64,000 bases of DNA from Streptomyces sp. CB02058 (GTDB taxonomy: Bacteria > Actinomycetota > Actinomycetes > Streptomycetales > Streptomycetaceae), in NCBI RefSeq assembly GCF_001905505.1, contig NZ_LIPG01000004.1, positions 1 through 64,000 on the forward strand, given 5' to 3'. The position numbers and the translations under genes were made by a program. Of the stretch, positions 1-7,740 are shown in pieces (within the stretch, counting starts at the first letter, position 1; every line of letters begins with the position of its first letter). Below the pieces are notes generated by a model that made no database searches, was not told the DNA's origin, and saw nothing but the letters and a program-made list of their open reading frames with translations.

Positions 1-138
1 ACCGGCGCCGACGGCGCCCAGGATCAATGCCCAGAGAAGGACGCGCTTACGAAGGAGTTCGAAACCTGCGCGGCCGAACATCTGGCGCTCCAGCATCCTG
101 ATCCGGCTGACATCACCCTCGACAACTCCGGAGTTCCA
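1..138 (-). pseudogene. ISL3-family transposase, C-terminal fragment (runs off the window)
   Basis: Read on the minus strand, positions 138 to 1 give an uninterrupted frame starting WNSGVVEGDVSRIRMLERQ and continuing MFGRAGFELLRKRVLL. This is the hallmark C-terminal end of ISL3 (IS204/IS1001/IS1096/IS1165) DDE transposases, where the catalytic Glu sits in the SGVVEG segment. The frame upstream of 138 does not continue the family sequence, so the fragment joins unrelated DNA there. The stop codon lies outside the window. Only the last catalytic residue and the tail remain, so it is not functional as seen. Confidence 0.7.
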
Positions 139-180
139 CAACTGCGAGCGACCCGCCCCACGACGGTCTACCACCGTCGA

Positions 181-620
181 GGCCACCGGCCGCGCCGACC
201 AGCTCGGATCGTCGTCGGCACCGACTTCCACGCCGGGGACCCCGGCACCGCGCGGCTCCTGCCCCGGCTGCCGCGCGGCCGCGTGTTCGTCACCCACCAC
301 CGCCCCGGCCCCGGCCCAGCAAGGTCGTTTCACCGCGTGACATGTGCCCGGACACCGGCCTGGCCCCTCTCCTGTACGGCCAGGCCCCCGCTGTGCCGGA
401 CGAGCACACCGCCGTACCCCGCCCCGGGACCGGCTGGGACCTGCACAAGTACCGTCACTCCGCCCTGACCCACCTCGGCGGGCAGGGCGCCTCCCCGCTG
501 ATGCCGACGGCGCAGTCCCGGCACGAGAAGCCGGAGAACGTCCGCCGCTCCGTCAAGTCCTCTCCCGAGGCGGTCTCGGAGCCGACAAGCCTCCTCGCCC
601 CTGGCGACAGCAGACAATGA
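181..620 (+). pseudogene. Tyrosine recombinase (integrase) C-terminal remnant, frameshifted and lacking the catalytic Tyr
   Basis: Positions 181-330 in one frame encode DPGTARLLPRL and VFVTHHRPGPG, and positions about 325-620 in another frame encode KVVSPRDMCPDTGLAPLLYGQ, LHKYRHSALTHLG and SRHEKPENVRR. Together these match the C-terminal catalytic half of actinobacterial tyrosine recombinases. The H-x-x-R box (HKYRHS) is kept. Where the family has RRYF with the nucleophilic Tyr, the sequence reads RRSV (TCC in place of TAC). At least one frameshift lies near 317-330 and no N-terminal DNA-binding domain is present. It is a dead remnant of an integrated element. Confidence 0.7.
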
Positions 621-654
621 AGCACACATGGTTCGTTGGCAGCGATGCTCGCCT

Positions 655-1647
655 TCAGTCCGCCTCCGGCCCGAACCGGCGCTCGTACGCCGATGGTGTG
701 ATGCCAAACTCGCGGCGCATCAGCGCGCGCAGATTGGCAGCGGTGCCCAGCCCACTGCGCCGCGCGACCACCCCGAACCGGGACTCACCTCGCTCGATCA
801 ACCGGCAGGCCAGAGCAAGCCGTTCCCCCGTCAGCCACGCCAGCGGCGTCGTGCCCAGTTGCGCCTGGAAGCGGCGATGCAACGTCGCCGGACTCACCGC
901 CGCACGCGCCGCAAGGCCGGCCACGGGCAGCGGTGAGTCCAGCCGCCCCTGGGCCCAGGCCAGGACAGGCGCCAAGGACTCGTCCGGCAGATCGGGCACG
1001 GGACGCTCCACGAACTGCCGCTGCCCACCATCCCGGTGCGCCGCGAAAACCAGCCGTCGGCTCACAGAATTAGCGACCTCCGCACCATAGTCACAGCGGA
1101 CCAGATGCAGCCCAAGATCGAGCGCAGCCGCACTGCCCGCAGCAGTGAGGATGTCCCCGTCATCCACGAACAGCACATCCGCCTCGAGCCGGACAGAAGG
1201 GAAGCGGGCCCGGAACGAATCCGCCCACTGCCAGTGCGCGGTAGCCCGCCGCCCGTCCAGGACTCCGGCCTCGGCCAAGGTGAAGGCACCACTGCAGAAG
1301 CCGACCAGACGCGCACCGCGCGCGTGTGCCCGGCGAACGGCGTCGAGCACAGCAGGACGGCGGGGCACATCGGTGTCCGGCCGGTTAGGAACGATCAAGG
1401 TGTCCGCCGCGTCGGCCGCTTCCAGGTCGGCGACTCCCGTGAGCGTGAAGAATCCGTCCCGCATCAGTGTGCTGGGCTCGGGCGAACAGAGCCTGAAGTC
1501 ATAGAGATCACGGCCGATCTCCGGCCGGCGCAGACCGAAAACCTCCGTCGCGCAGCCCAGCTCGAAGGGGTTTGAGTTCTCATCCACGATCACGACGACA
1601 CGGTGCACGCCCGCCGCGCGACCTCTGTGCGAGGATTCTTTCGTCAT
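655..1647 (-). CDS. GlxA-type AraC-family transcriptional regulator (DJ-1/PfpI domain plus AraC HTH)
   Basis: This 330-residue protein has an N-terminal DJ-1/PfpI amidotransferase-like domain at about residues 15-180, with the nucleophile-elbow motif GFCSGAF (Cys about 118). A C-terminal AraC double helix-turn-helix follows at about 225-325 (VSPATLHRRFQAQLGTTPLAWL, ending FGITPSAYERRF). Family members such as FtrA/GlxA are cytoplasmic DNA-binding regulators; the DJ-1 domain is usually a sensor. I place the start at ATG 1647, seven bases after AGGA, rather than the TTG six bases upstream. It is divergent from the cupin gene at 1700 with only about 50 bases between them, so it probably controls that gene. 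The ligand is not evident. Confidence 0.88.
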   Translation of the reverse strand: MTKESSHRGRAAGVHRVVVIVDENSNPFELGCATEVFGLRRPEIGRDLYDFRLCSPEPSTLMRDGFFTLTGVADLEAADAADTLIVPNRPDTDVPRRPAVLDAVRRAHARGARLVGFCSGAFTLAEAGVLDGRRATAHWQWADSFRARFPSVRLEADVLFVDDGDILTAAGSAAALDLGLHLVRCDYGAEVANSVSRRLVFAAHRDGGQRQFVERPVPDLPDESLAPVLAWAQGRLDSPLPVAGLAARAAVSPATLHRRFQAQLGTTPLAWLTGERLALACRLIERGESRFGVVARRSGLGTAANLRALMRREFGITPSAYERRFGPEAD

Positions 1648-1699
1648 GTGCAATTCCTAGCACTCACAGCAGCCAAGCAAAACTGCTCAGGATGAACAC

Positions 1700-2095
1700 A
1701 TGAGCAGCGAACCCATCACCCTCACCAAGGCTCTGGCCTCCTTCGACGCCTTGTGGAGCCCCCGCATCGTCACGCACGTCAACGACTACGACGTTCGTAT
1801 CGCCAAGGTCGAGGGCGAACACATCTGGCACGTACACGAAGACACCGACGAGTTCTTCCTGGTCCTCGACGGCGAGCTGCACATCTCCCTGCGCGAGCCC
1901 GACGGGGAGCGCACGGTCCTGCTCCCACAAGGGGCGGTGTTCACCGTCCCCCGAGGCACAGAGCACAAGCCGTACGCTCCAACCGGCGCCGCAATCCTCA
2001 TGTTCGAGCCCACCGGAACACCCACCGTGGGCGATCGCCACGACGAAATCCCAGAGCACGTCGACTCGACGACCGGACACGCACTCAGCACCTGA
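1700..2095 (+). CDS. Cupin-domain protein
   Basis: A 131-residue single-domain cupin. The metal-binding motif is clear: H-V-H-E-D-T-D-E-F-F at about residues 44-53 supplies the His-x-His and Glu of cupin motif 1, and the PRGTEHKPYAPTG segment near residue 88 supplies the His of motif 2. AGGA precedes the ATG. Family members bind a divalent metal and act as small dioxygenases, isomerases or binding proteins; the substrate cannot be told. Divergent arrangement with the GlxA-type regulator suggests regulation by it. The stop codon lies in the first copy of a 34-bp tandem duplication. Confidence 0.82.
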   Translation: MSSEPITLTKALASFDALWSPRIVTHVNDYDVRIAKVEGEHIWHVHEDTDEFFLVLDGELHISLREPDGERTVLLPQGAVFTVPRGTEHKPYAPTGAAILMFEPTGTPTVGDRHDEIPEHVDSTTGHALST

Positions 2096-2158
2096 CCCGA
2101 CAGACTTCGAACACACCACCGCCCCCTGACCCGACAGGCTTCAAACACACCACTGCCC
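2091..2158. repeat. 34-bp imperfect tandem duplication at the cupin stop codon
   Basis: Positions 2091-2124 are repeated at 2125-2158 with three substitutions. The first copy contains the cupin TGA (2093-2095). This is direct observation; the duplication may be an insertion footprint or slippage at the boundary with the Tn3 relic. Confidence 0.85.
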
Positions 2159-2209
2159 ACAGCATCAGCCTGCCGCCGAGTCGGCCACGTTCGCCGGCCG
2201 ACCGGCGAA

Positions 2210-3068
2210 CGTGGCACGGGACCCAACCCTCGCCGATGCCCGGAGCACGCAGAAGACGCAATCCACCAGGCCGGCCGGGAAGCCGGAAAGAACACCGGCC
2301 CAGCACATTGATGTGGTGGCACACGAACGGGAACAGCCGAGCAATGCCCTCCTCACGCACCTCGAAATCGTCGGCGCACAGCCGGGCGAAAACGGCTTCC
2401 GTATAACGGGCGTTGAACAACACGAGCGCGTCGAGGACCAGGCCGAGCACCCCGATCAGGTCCTCCATGCCGCACCTGGCAACACTGCCTAAGCTGCCCC
2501 GCCCACCCGCGGAAGATCTTCCGGGCGAACGCGCAGCGGCCATCCCGGAGGCCGGCCTGCACCTTGGTCTGCCGCCGACAGCCGGGCTCCTCGGTGAAAC
2601 GCAGGATGCGCAGAGCCATCACGACCCACCCGTACTGCGTGATCGCGTCGCCCAGCAGGATGGGCCGCCCACCCCGGGAAAGCACCCCGATGACGCCGCA
2701 GACACGGACAACTCCCGTACGGATGGAACCGACCACCCGCAGAACGACCTCCCGGTGACACTCGATCCAAACCCACATCGATCCAGCCGCAAGCTGCATC
2801 ACGGAACGCGCCATCATCGGCCATGCGGCCGACCCGCCACACCTACCGGCCCGGCAGGTCCCCGAACTGCGAGGCGCAGGCGAACCCGGCCAAGGCCACC
2901 AGCCCTAACACCATGCCGCTGCAGGCCCCGGTGTCGGCAACGATCATCTCGGGGCGCTTGCCGCCGTCGCGGTCGCAGAGGACGTCCACGACGTACAGGG
3001 AGCCGCGCGGGTGCCGACCACGGCCTTCCCGCCCAGGCCCGCCGCTTGGTCGCCATGTCACGGGCACT
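2210..3068 (-). pseudogene. Tn3-family transposase, degenerate C-terminal half
   Basis: Reading the minus strand from 3068 downward, three frames in turn carry Tn3 transposase sequence. They are SLYVVDVLCDRDGGKRPEMIVADT (about 3020-2850), then GSIRTGVVRVCGVIGVLSRGGRP with ITQYGWVVMALRILRF and KVQAGLRDGRCAFARKIF (about 2770-2500), then GMEDLIGVLGLVLDALVLFNARYTEA and IARLFPFVCHHINVLGRCSF (about 2470-2260). The order and spacing match the family's C-terminal DDE region. At least three frameshifts and missing N-terminal sequence show it is dead. I saw no 38-bp Tn3 terminal repeats. Confidence 0.72.
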
Positions 3069-3070
3069 GA

Positions 3071-3200
3071 GGGTCGCAAGATATACGTGACCGGCTCGAT
3101 CACCACCAGGGAAGACCTCTCAACAGTCCTGGCGGCGGCCGAGGGAGTCTTCGTCGCACCGGACCCCGAGCAGGCCCGGTCCCTGTTTCCCCAGCCTGCG
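3071..3200 (+). pseudogene. Possible hotdog-type thioesterase C-terminal remnant
   Basis: The plus frame from 3071 reads GRKIYVTGSITTREDLSTVL followed by AAAEGVFVAPDPEQARSLFP. It resembles the last strands of PaaI-like acyl-CoA thioesterases, where a strand ending in AEGVFVAPDPE closes the domain. There is no upstream body of the gene and the frame becomes low-complexity after about 3200. The assignment rests on motif memory alone. Confidence 0.35.
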
Positions 3201-3460
3201 CAGCCCTCCTGCGCAGCCGGCCCGCCCGGGCAGGAGCCGTTCAGCGACTGCTGCCTCCCGGAGCGAGCAGAGCGAGCCGTGAGTCCGGCGATCACCTCTG
3301 GGGACGGCCTGCAGTGCCTGCGCCCTCGCCGAGCGGGTCGACAAGGGCGCCGCCCGCTCGCCACCGTCGCGGACAACAAGATGGGCGGCGCGCTTGAACT
3401 GCTCCGGGGCGACTCGGCGGTGAACACTGCAACCGATCCGCTCCCGACGGTCAAAGAAGC

Positions 3461-3904
3461 TATCACTTCGGCTCGAAGGAGGCGCTGCTCAACCAGGCAC
3501 TCTTCAAGGCTCTCGACTCGGGAGACCAGGCGTTGGGGCCCTCGACGGGCGCTGCCGACCTTGACGCGTTGTGGCGTCGCCTGATCGAGGCGTTCTCGGT
3601 CAACAACAAGACCTTCTGGCTCGCCAATCTGGAGACAGTCCTGCGAGCGCAGCGCGATCCGGAGCTACGCGAGCAAGTGGCCGCCGGGCTGCGGCAGGGA
3701 CGCAGTGGCATGGCGCGAGAAGTCACCGGAACCGCCGAGACCGAGCTCCCCGAAGCGACGATCCGCACCGTCGGCTCCGTGCAGCTCGCCCTCGTCAGCG
3801 GCCTGATGATGCAGCATCTCACCGACCCCGAGTCCGCACCCACCGCCGACGAGGTGCTGGCGGGCCTGCGGGCCATGGCCACCTACCTGCCCGAAGAGGC
3901 GTGA
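3461..3904 (+). pseudogene. TetR-family regulator lacking its HTH domain
   Basis: The frame entering at 3461 reads YHFGSKEALLNQALFKALDS, which is the end of the TetR helix-turn-helix (the usual YYHFGSKEALL). It continues through about 140 residues of all-helical ligand-binding domain to a stop at 3904. The first roughly 40 residues holding the DNA-binding helices are missing and the sequence upstream does not encode them. An internal start near 3533 could express only the ligand domain. It lies among other broken genes, so I treat it as a 5' truncated pseudogene. Confidence 0.65.
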
Positions 3905-3974
3905 GACTCGGTCCCCTAACTGAAGGCACCCTCAACGACCAGCAAGCAGCAGCCCGCGGTGCGAGAGTCCGCGA

Positions 3975-4381
3975 CGGCCGCCGACGTACGCACCGCGCAC
4001 CTCGAAGGCCGCTCGATCGCGGCCCCGCCCGCAACCACCGGGTCAGCCGCGGCGCGATCCGAACCGCCGTCGCCGACCTCCTGCCCAACCACGCCGCCAT
4101 CGAGGGGGACGCGCCCGCACATCCGCTGGTCACGCTCGACATGCCGGGCAAGGTCGCCGACCACCTCCGCACCACCGATCCGGAGGCCGCCGCGCTCGAC
4201 CAGGGAACGCCGGTACGGCGCCACCAGGGCTACATCCTGCGCGTCAGCACCATCCCCTACGTACCGCCAGCTCCTCATCCACCGCCAGCCGCTCGACGGC
4301 GGCCACGGCCTCCCCGCGAAGCCGGACCAGGGCAAAGCCCGCCGAGAGTACGAGAACCGGGTCAGCACGCTCAGCCCCTGA
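3975..4381 (+). pseudogene. Serine recombinase-like C-terminal remnant (HTH and tail), two frameshifts
   Basis: Three successive frames give DVRTAHLEGRSIAA, then ARNHRVSRGAIRTAVADLLP with LDMPGKVADHLRTTDPEAAALDQGTPVRR, then YRQLLIHRQPLDGG with KARREYENRVSTL. The first two parts look like the resolvase-type helix-turn-helix that follows the catalytic domain in small serine recombinases. The tail is an additional domain I do not recognise. The catalytic domain is absent. A remnant of the same kind lies on the opposite strand at 5300-5500. Confidence 0.45.
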
Positions 4382-4534
4382 ACAAGATCGTTCTCAGTGC
4401 CAACCGCTGTCCCGATGCCCCCCGAGGCCGGACCAGCACGCCGCTCCGCGGCCTCGCCGAGGTTCGCGCCAAGGCGGGTCGCCGCCGCCAGGGCACCCAC
4501 CCGAGCGTCCCGCAACCATCATCGACAGTTCTTC

Positions 4535-4563
4535 TTGTCACTCAAGATGGCGACAGGTAATCT
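4535..4563 (+). promoter_or_regulatory. Promoter of a probable leaderless transcript
   Basis: TTGTCA at 4535-4540 and TAATCT at 4558-4563 are separated by 17 bases, a good fit to a housekeeping sigma promoter. The ATG of the next gene is at 4570, only six bases after the -10 box, so transcription would begin at or next to the start codon. No Shine-Dalgarno sequence is visible. Confidence 0.5.
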
Positions 4564-4569
4564 TGTCGC

Positions 4570-5190
4570 ATGAACGATGTGATCCCGACCCCTGACAGGA
4601 ACGACGAGAACTTCTGGACCACCGTGATGACTCTGGCGGAGCCCGCCTGGTCTGAGCCCACCGAGGGCGACTCGTTCGCCATGGACGACAAGGTCCTGGA
4701 GGCGGTCCGGGAGCTGGCCAAGGGGATCTCGACCCGAGCTCTGGCCTATCGCGCCGCCGACAAGCCCTTCGACACCGGGCTCATGGCCGCTCCCGATGTG
4801 CAGCTGGCCATGCTGAGGTCGCTGTACGAAGCCAAACTCTCCGTCGACCGACTGGCCGAGAGCGCCGCCACCGTCGCCGGCCGTAGCGGAGCCAACTACG
4901 CGCAGCTGGGCGCGGCCTGGGGCGGCATCAAACGCCAGTCGGCCCGCCTCAAGTGGCCGCACGCAGTGGCCAAGAAGGCTGCCGGCAAGTCCGTCCCCCT
5001 TCAGTACGCGGGCGGCGCCGCCGTCATCCACCATGACCCGGATGCCGACGCCTGGTGGTTCACCGCCACCGCCGCGGACCAGCAGGAGAAGGAGTCCGAA
5101 GCCGTCCACGCCTCCTCCGCCGAGGCCATCGCCGGGGCAACCGAGTTCCTCTTGTCGCACACCCTTCCCGCCCGGCAGACGCAGGCCTGA
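4570..5190 (+). CDS. Hypothetical protein, possible HTH segment
   Basis: A 206-residue soluble protein that I do not recognise. Residues about 95-135 (LYEAKLSVDRLAESAATVAG, then YAQLGAAWGGIKRQSARLKWP) look like a helix-turn-helix of the kind that reads GxSWxxIGxALGxSRQAA. The C-terminal 70 residues are mixed alpha/beta with a WWF motif. A near-consensus promoter ends six bases before the ATG, so translation is probably leaderless. The gene is intact although it is bracketed by remnants of serine recombinases in opposite orientation, which suggests it arrived as cargo or survived by selection. A regulatory role is only an inference. Confidence 0.7.
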   Translation: MNDVIPTPDRNDENFWTTVMTLAEPAWSEPTEGDSFAMDDKVLEAVRELAKGISTRALAYRAADKPFDTGLMAAPDVQLAMLRSLYEAKLSVDRLAESAATVAGRSGANYAQLGAAWGGIKRQSARLKWPHAVAKKAAGKSVPLQYAGGAAVIHHDPDADAWWFTATAADQQEKESEAVHASSAEAIAGATEFLLSHTLPARQTQA

Positions 5191-5299
5191 CCCCGCTGCC
5201 GCAGCTGCGCGAAGCATGGGAGTCGGCCGCCTGAGCCGGCTCCCACGCCCCCAGCCGATCTCTGAACTGGCCCCACGACTGCCAGGCTGACGGCCCTGG

Positions 5300-5500
5300 C
5301 CTCGGCGGATGGTCCGGCCGGGGGCGGCGGCGCCTTCGCTGTACGCCTCGACGACGTCGGCGGCCTCGTCCAGGTCGAGCGGGGCGGGGCGGCCGAGGGT
5401 CTTGCCGGAGGGTTCGGTGGCGGCGACGCCTTCATAGGTACTCTCGCTGATCATGTCGCGCTTGGCTTTGTTCATGAGAACGGACAGCAGATGATCATCA
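5300..5500 (-). pseudogene. Serine recombinase remnant (end of catalytic domain and linker)
   Basis: The minus frame reads LSVLMNKAKRDMISESTYEG, then VAATEPSGKTLGRPAPLDLDEAADVVEAYSEG. This corresponds to the long helix E end of the resolvase catalytic domain (R-D-x-I-x-E-R-T-x-x-G), the G-R-x-x-G-R-P linker and the first helix of the HTH. The catalytic Ser region is absent and the HTH frame breaks after the linker. It overlaps in content with the plus-strand remnant at 3975-4381, so the two probably come from different copies. Confidence 0.5.
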
Positions 5501-5636
5501 CCTCCGGAGGAGGTACGAAGAATCTGTTTGATTCTTCGCAAATGATGGGTGCTTCCTCTCGCTGGTCAGTCTGGAGCACGGGGCAAGAGTCGGGACGGTA
5601 GCCACCGTGACACCTTCGGCCCACTACCATGCGGCG

Positions 5637-6173
5637 ATGTCAGACTTCATAAAGCAACTCCCCGCCCTGCTTGGGGTGCTGATCGGAGCCTTCGGCTCGT
5701 ACGTGGTCGTCATGCGCGGCGATCGGGCCAGGTTCCGTCGCGAGCACGCAGCCCGATGGCAGGAGCGGCAGCTCGCGGCCTACACCGACTACGCGCTCAC
5801 GCTGAAGAAGACCGTTACTCTCCATCGCCGCGTGGCAGCGCATCTTGGTCTCGACGCCTATCCACACCCCCTCCCGCTCACAGAGGTAACTCCCCTCCTG
5901 GTCGACGCCGCCGACACACGGTCCGCGGCCGGCGAAGGGCTGCTGATACTCGGCTCTCCGGAGGTCGCAGAGGCTGCACACGGATGGGCGCTCACCGTGA
6001 TGGAGGTCGAGCATCTCCTGCACACTCCTGGCTGCACCGCAGACGCGTGGTCGGACCAGATGGGGAAGCAGCGAGCGGCTCGGGAGAAGTACTACACGGC
6101 GATCCGGCGCGACATGGAGCTGCCGCCCGGGCACTCAGGGCGGTGGCAGGTCCCGCCAACTCAACCTGCCTGA
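5637..6173 (+). CDS. Hypothetical membrane-anchored protein
   Basis: A 178-residue protein with one N-terminal membrane segment (about residues 5-25, LPALLGVLIGAFGSYVVVM) followed by a basic stretch and a helical cytoplasmic region. The order suggests an N-out/C-in single-pass anchor. Similar short proteins of unknown role occur widely in Streptomyces. I prefer ATG 5637 because the transmembrane helix then starts at the N-terminus; a GTG at 5607 would add ten residues. Nothing in the surroundings indicates a partner. Confidence 0.65.
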   Translation: MSDFIKQLPALLGVLIGAFGSYVVVMRGDRARFRREHAARWQERQLAAYTDYALTLKKTVTLHRRVAAHLGLDAYPHPLPLTEVTPLLVDAADTRSAAGEGLLILGSPEVAEAAHGWALTVMEVEHLLHTPGCTADAWSDQMGKQRAAREKYYTAIRRDMELPPGHSGRWQVPPTQPA

Positions 6174-6300
6174 GTCACGGCAGAGTCATCTCGAACTGGG
6201 TGCCGTCGTAGCTGCCGAAGAGCAAGTTCGGCTGCTGCGCCGTTCGAATCCTCCGGCGCTCTTGCTGCCCCGGAGTGGTGAACAATGCTGTCCATTCTCA

Positions 6301-6341
6301 GGGTCTGGCTCACTTTCCGTGAAGCGTGCACCGTGAGTGAC
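6301..6341 (+). repeat. Left 41-bp terminal inverted repeat of the cassette
   Basis: Begins GGGTCTGGCTCACTTTCCGT and ends TGAGTGAC. It matches the reverse complement of 7300-7340 except at the third base and at one base ten from the inner end. Confidence 0.85.
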
Positions 6342-6342
6342 A

Positions 6343-7158
6343 TCAGGCGTGGCAGTGGAGCCGGACGAGGATTGTGTCCCCGGGAAGGTCCGCGAGGTAC
6401 GCCTCGCTGCCTCGCCATGCGGTGGGCTTCGGAGGGGCGTGAGGGCAAGAGCCAGGATCGCAGGAGGCGTGGACGGCGTTGATGCCGCCCTCCAACCACC
6501 AACCGTCCAACGTGAGCACGTCCGTGTTCGGCGGGTGTGACGCAGTGAGTTCACGGATGTACTCGGCACGGGTCCCGTCGTAGCCGACCACCGGGTGCTC
6601 CTGGGGATCGGCAGGGCCCACGAACCCGAGATACCCCATGTTGAGACTGAAGGGGTGGTCGAGGTAGGCCCCGATCAGCGGCTGGGCCCGATAGGCGGAG
6701 AGCATCTCGTCTCCCCACCGGTCACCAGGGAATGCGTCCGGATCGTTCCACCAGCGGTCGACGAAGACCGCGAGGCGAACGGCCGGAGGATGGAGGGCGG
6801 ACAGGCTGTGCCACAGGTCCCAGGAAGCGGCAACCGCGCGCTCGGAGCCGAGGTGCGGCTGCGAGAAATCGAGCAGGGCACGCGGTCCTCCGGCGCAGAC
6901 GCCCGGGGCGCTGGGGCGGGGCGAACCGTCGTATCCAGGGTCATCATGGATGAGTCTGGGGTCGCCCCGGTATCCAGGGGCGACCGCGAAGCCCATGCCG
7001 TCGCTGCCGCCACGAATATGGCGTGTGTCCCACATGCCGCGGTCGACGGGGTTGTCATCCGTATCCAGGTAGAAAGGCGCGAGAGCCTCTCCGAGCGCCC
7101 CTTCGATGTCGCCTGCGGCCTCGCCCGGAAGACACACCGTCACCCATACGCCGGCCAT
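6343..7158 (-). CDS. Passenger protein of the inverted-repeat cassette, unknown function
   Basis: A 271-residue protein that I do not recognise. The start is ATG 7158, placed directly after the strong ribosome site AAGGAGGGGTG; an upstream GTG at 7215 is in frame but has no such site. The sequence is rich in Trp, Asp and Gly, has no membrane helix or signal peptide, and reads like a globular domain with an early beta-strand (VWVTVCLPG). The C-terminal part has a C-x4-C spacing (SCDPGSCPH). There is no DDE, HUH or serine or tyrosine recombinase motif. It fills the space between two 41-bp inverted repeats, so it is probably carried as cargo. Immunity, toxin or housekeeping roles are all open. 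Confidence 0.65.
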   Translation of the reverse strand: MAGVWVTVCLPGEAAGDIEGALGEALAPFYLDTDDNPVDRGMWDTRHIRGGSDGMGFAVAPGYRGDPRLIHDDPGYDGSPRPSAPGVCAGGPRALLDFSQPHLGSERAVAASWDLWHSLSALHPPAVRLAVFVDRWWNDPDAFPGDRWGDEMLSAYRAQPLIGAYLDHPFSLNMGYLGFVGPADPQEHPVVGYDGTRAEYIRELTASHPPNTDVLTLDGWWLEGGINAVHASCDPGSCPHAPPKPTAWRGSEAYLADLPGDTILVRLHCHA

Positions 7159-7299
7159 CACCCCTCCTTGCCCGTCGGCAAACAGCATGATCGCACGCGT
7201 CCCGAGACGTGCCACAAGCCAGGTCGCCTGCCGGCGTTGGGCACGGCGGCAGGAAGACGCAGACAGGAGCCGTGGTGGGCCGCCGCACCCAGCGCAAAC

Positions 7300-7340
7300 G
7301 TCACTCAGGGTGCACGCTTCACGGAAAGTGAGCCAGAACC
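7300..7340 (-). repeat. Right 41-bp terminal inverted repeat of the cassette
   Basis: Inverted copy of 6301-6341 with two mismatches. It lies 141 bases upstream of the passenger gene start, leaving room for a promoter inside the element. Confidence 0.85.
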
Positions 7341-7344
7341 CCTC

Positions 7345-7545
7345 TCATGAACAAAGCCACGCGCTGGAACTCCAGCACGGCGGCGAGGACGTCGACGAGC
7401 CGGGAGACCGTGGGGTCGAAGGCCACCGGTCCGAGCACGCCGGGTTCGGCCCGCAGCGTCCCGACATCCCCGCGGCAGTCCCCACCCGGCGCGACCGCGA
7501 GGTGCTGCGTCTGAACGTCGCACACCTCTCCGGACGGCCAGCCAC
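7345..7545 (-). pseudogene. IS1380-family transposase N-terminal relic
   Basis: The minus frame encodes HLAVAPGGDCRGDVGTLRAEP followed by GVLGPVAFDPTVSRLVDVLA. This matches the conserved stretch near the N-terminus of IS1380 transposases (LAVALALGGDCLADVxxLRxxP...FGPVASDPTVSR). It ends at the right inverted repeat of the cassette, and no continuation of the transposase is seen on the other side of the cassette at 6170-6300. The rest of the IS is lost. Confidence 0.6.
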
Positions 7546-7740
7546 AGCCACCACGTACGAGCACGTGGAGCACTGGCTCCGCTCGGGCTACTGCACGATC
7601 GTCTGGCACCGCACCCGTACGTCGGGCACGCTCGTCGACCTGGTCGCCGCCGACTCGATGCCGTGCCCGGCCTGCGTCGCGCTCTACGGGCCGGGCCCGG
7701 GACGCGTCGCGCGCCCGGGCCCGGCCCGTACCGATGCAGG
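7546..7740. other. Stretch without a recognisable gene
   Basis: A plus-strand frame reads GYCTIVWHRTRTSGTLVDLV and ADSMPCPACVALYG, which looks like real protein sequence with a C-x2-C pair, but I cannot find a start, a matching family or an intact gene. It may be another remnant. Confidence 0.3.

Larger units (their letters stand above)
6301..7340. mobile_element. Candidate mobile insertion cassette: one passenger gene between 41-bp inverted repeats
   Basis: Positions 6301-6341 and the reverse complement of 7300-7340 are identical at 39 of 41 bases. Between them lies a single minus-strand gene (6343-7158) that does not look like a transposase. The gene's stop codon is one base inside the left repeat. 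A 5-base sequence TCTCA abuts the left repeat (6296-6300) and recurs two bases outside the right repeat (7343-7347), a possible target duplication. The right end abuts an IS1380 transposase relic. IS-like ends without a transposase are the definition of a mobile insertion cassette, moved in trans. The source of the transposase is not identifiable here. Confidence 0.6.

Noticed and set aside
4519..5541. Minus-strand frame of 340 codons over the hypothetical gene
   Set aside because: Only its upstream end (5300-5500) has protein-like sequence, from a recombinase remnant; the rest is antisense to the intact 206-residue gene.
6236..6275. GTTCGAATCC, a tRNA T-loop-like string
   Set aside because: The flanking bases do not form a T-stem or acceptor stem and no anticodon arm can be folded upstream.
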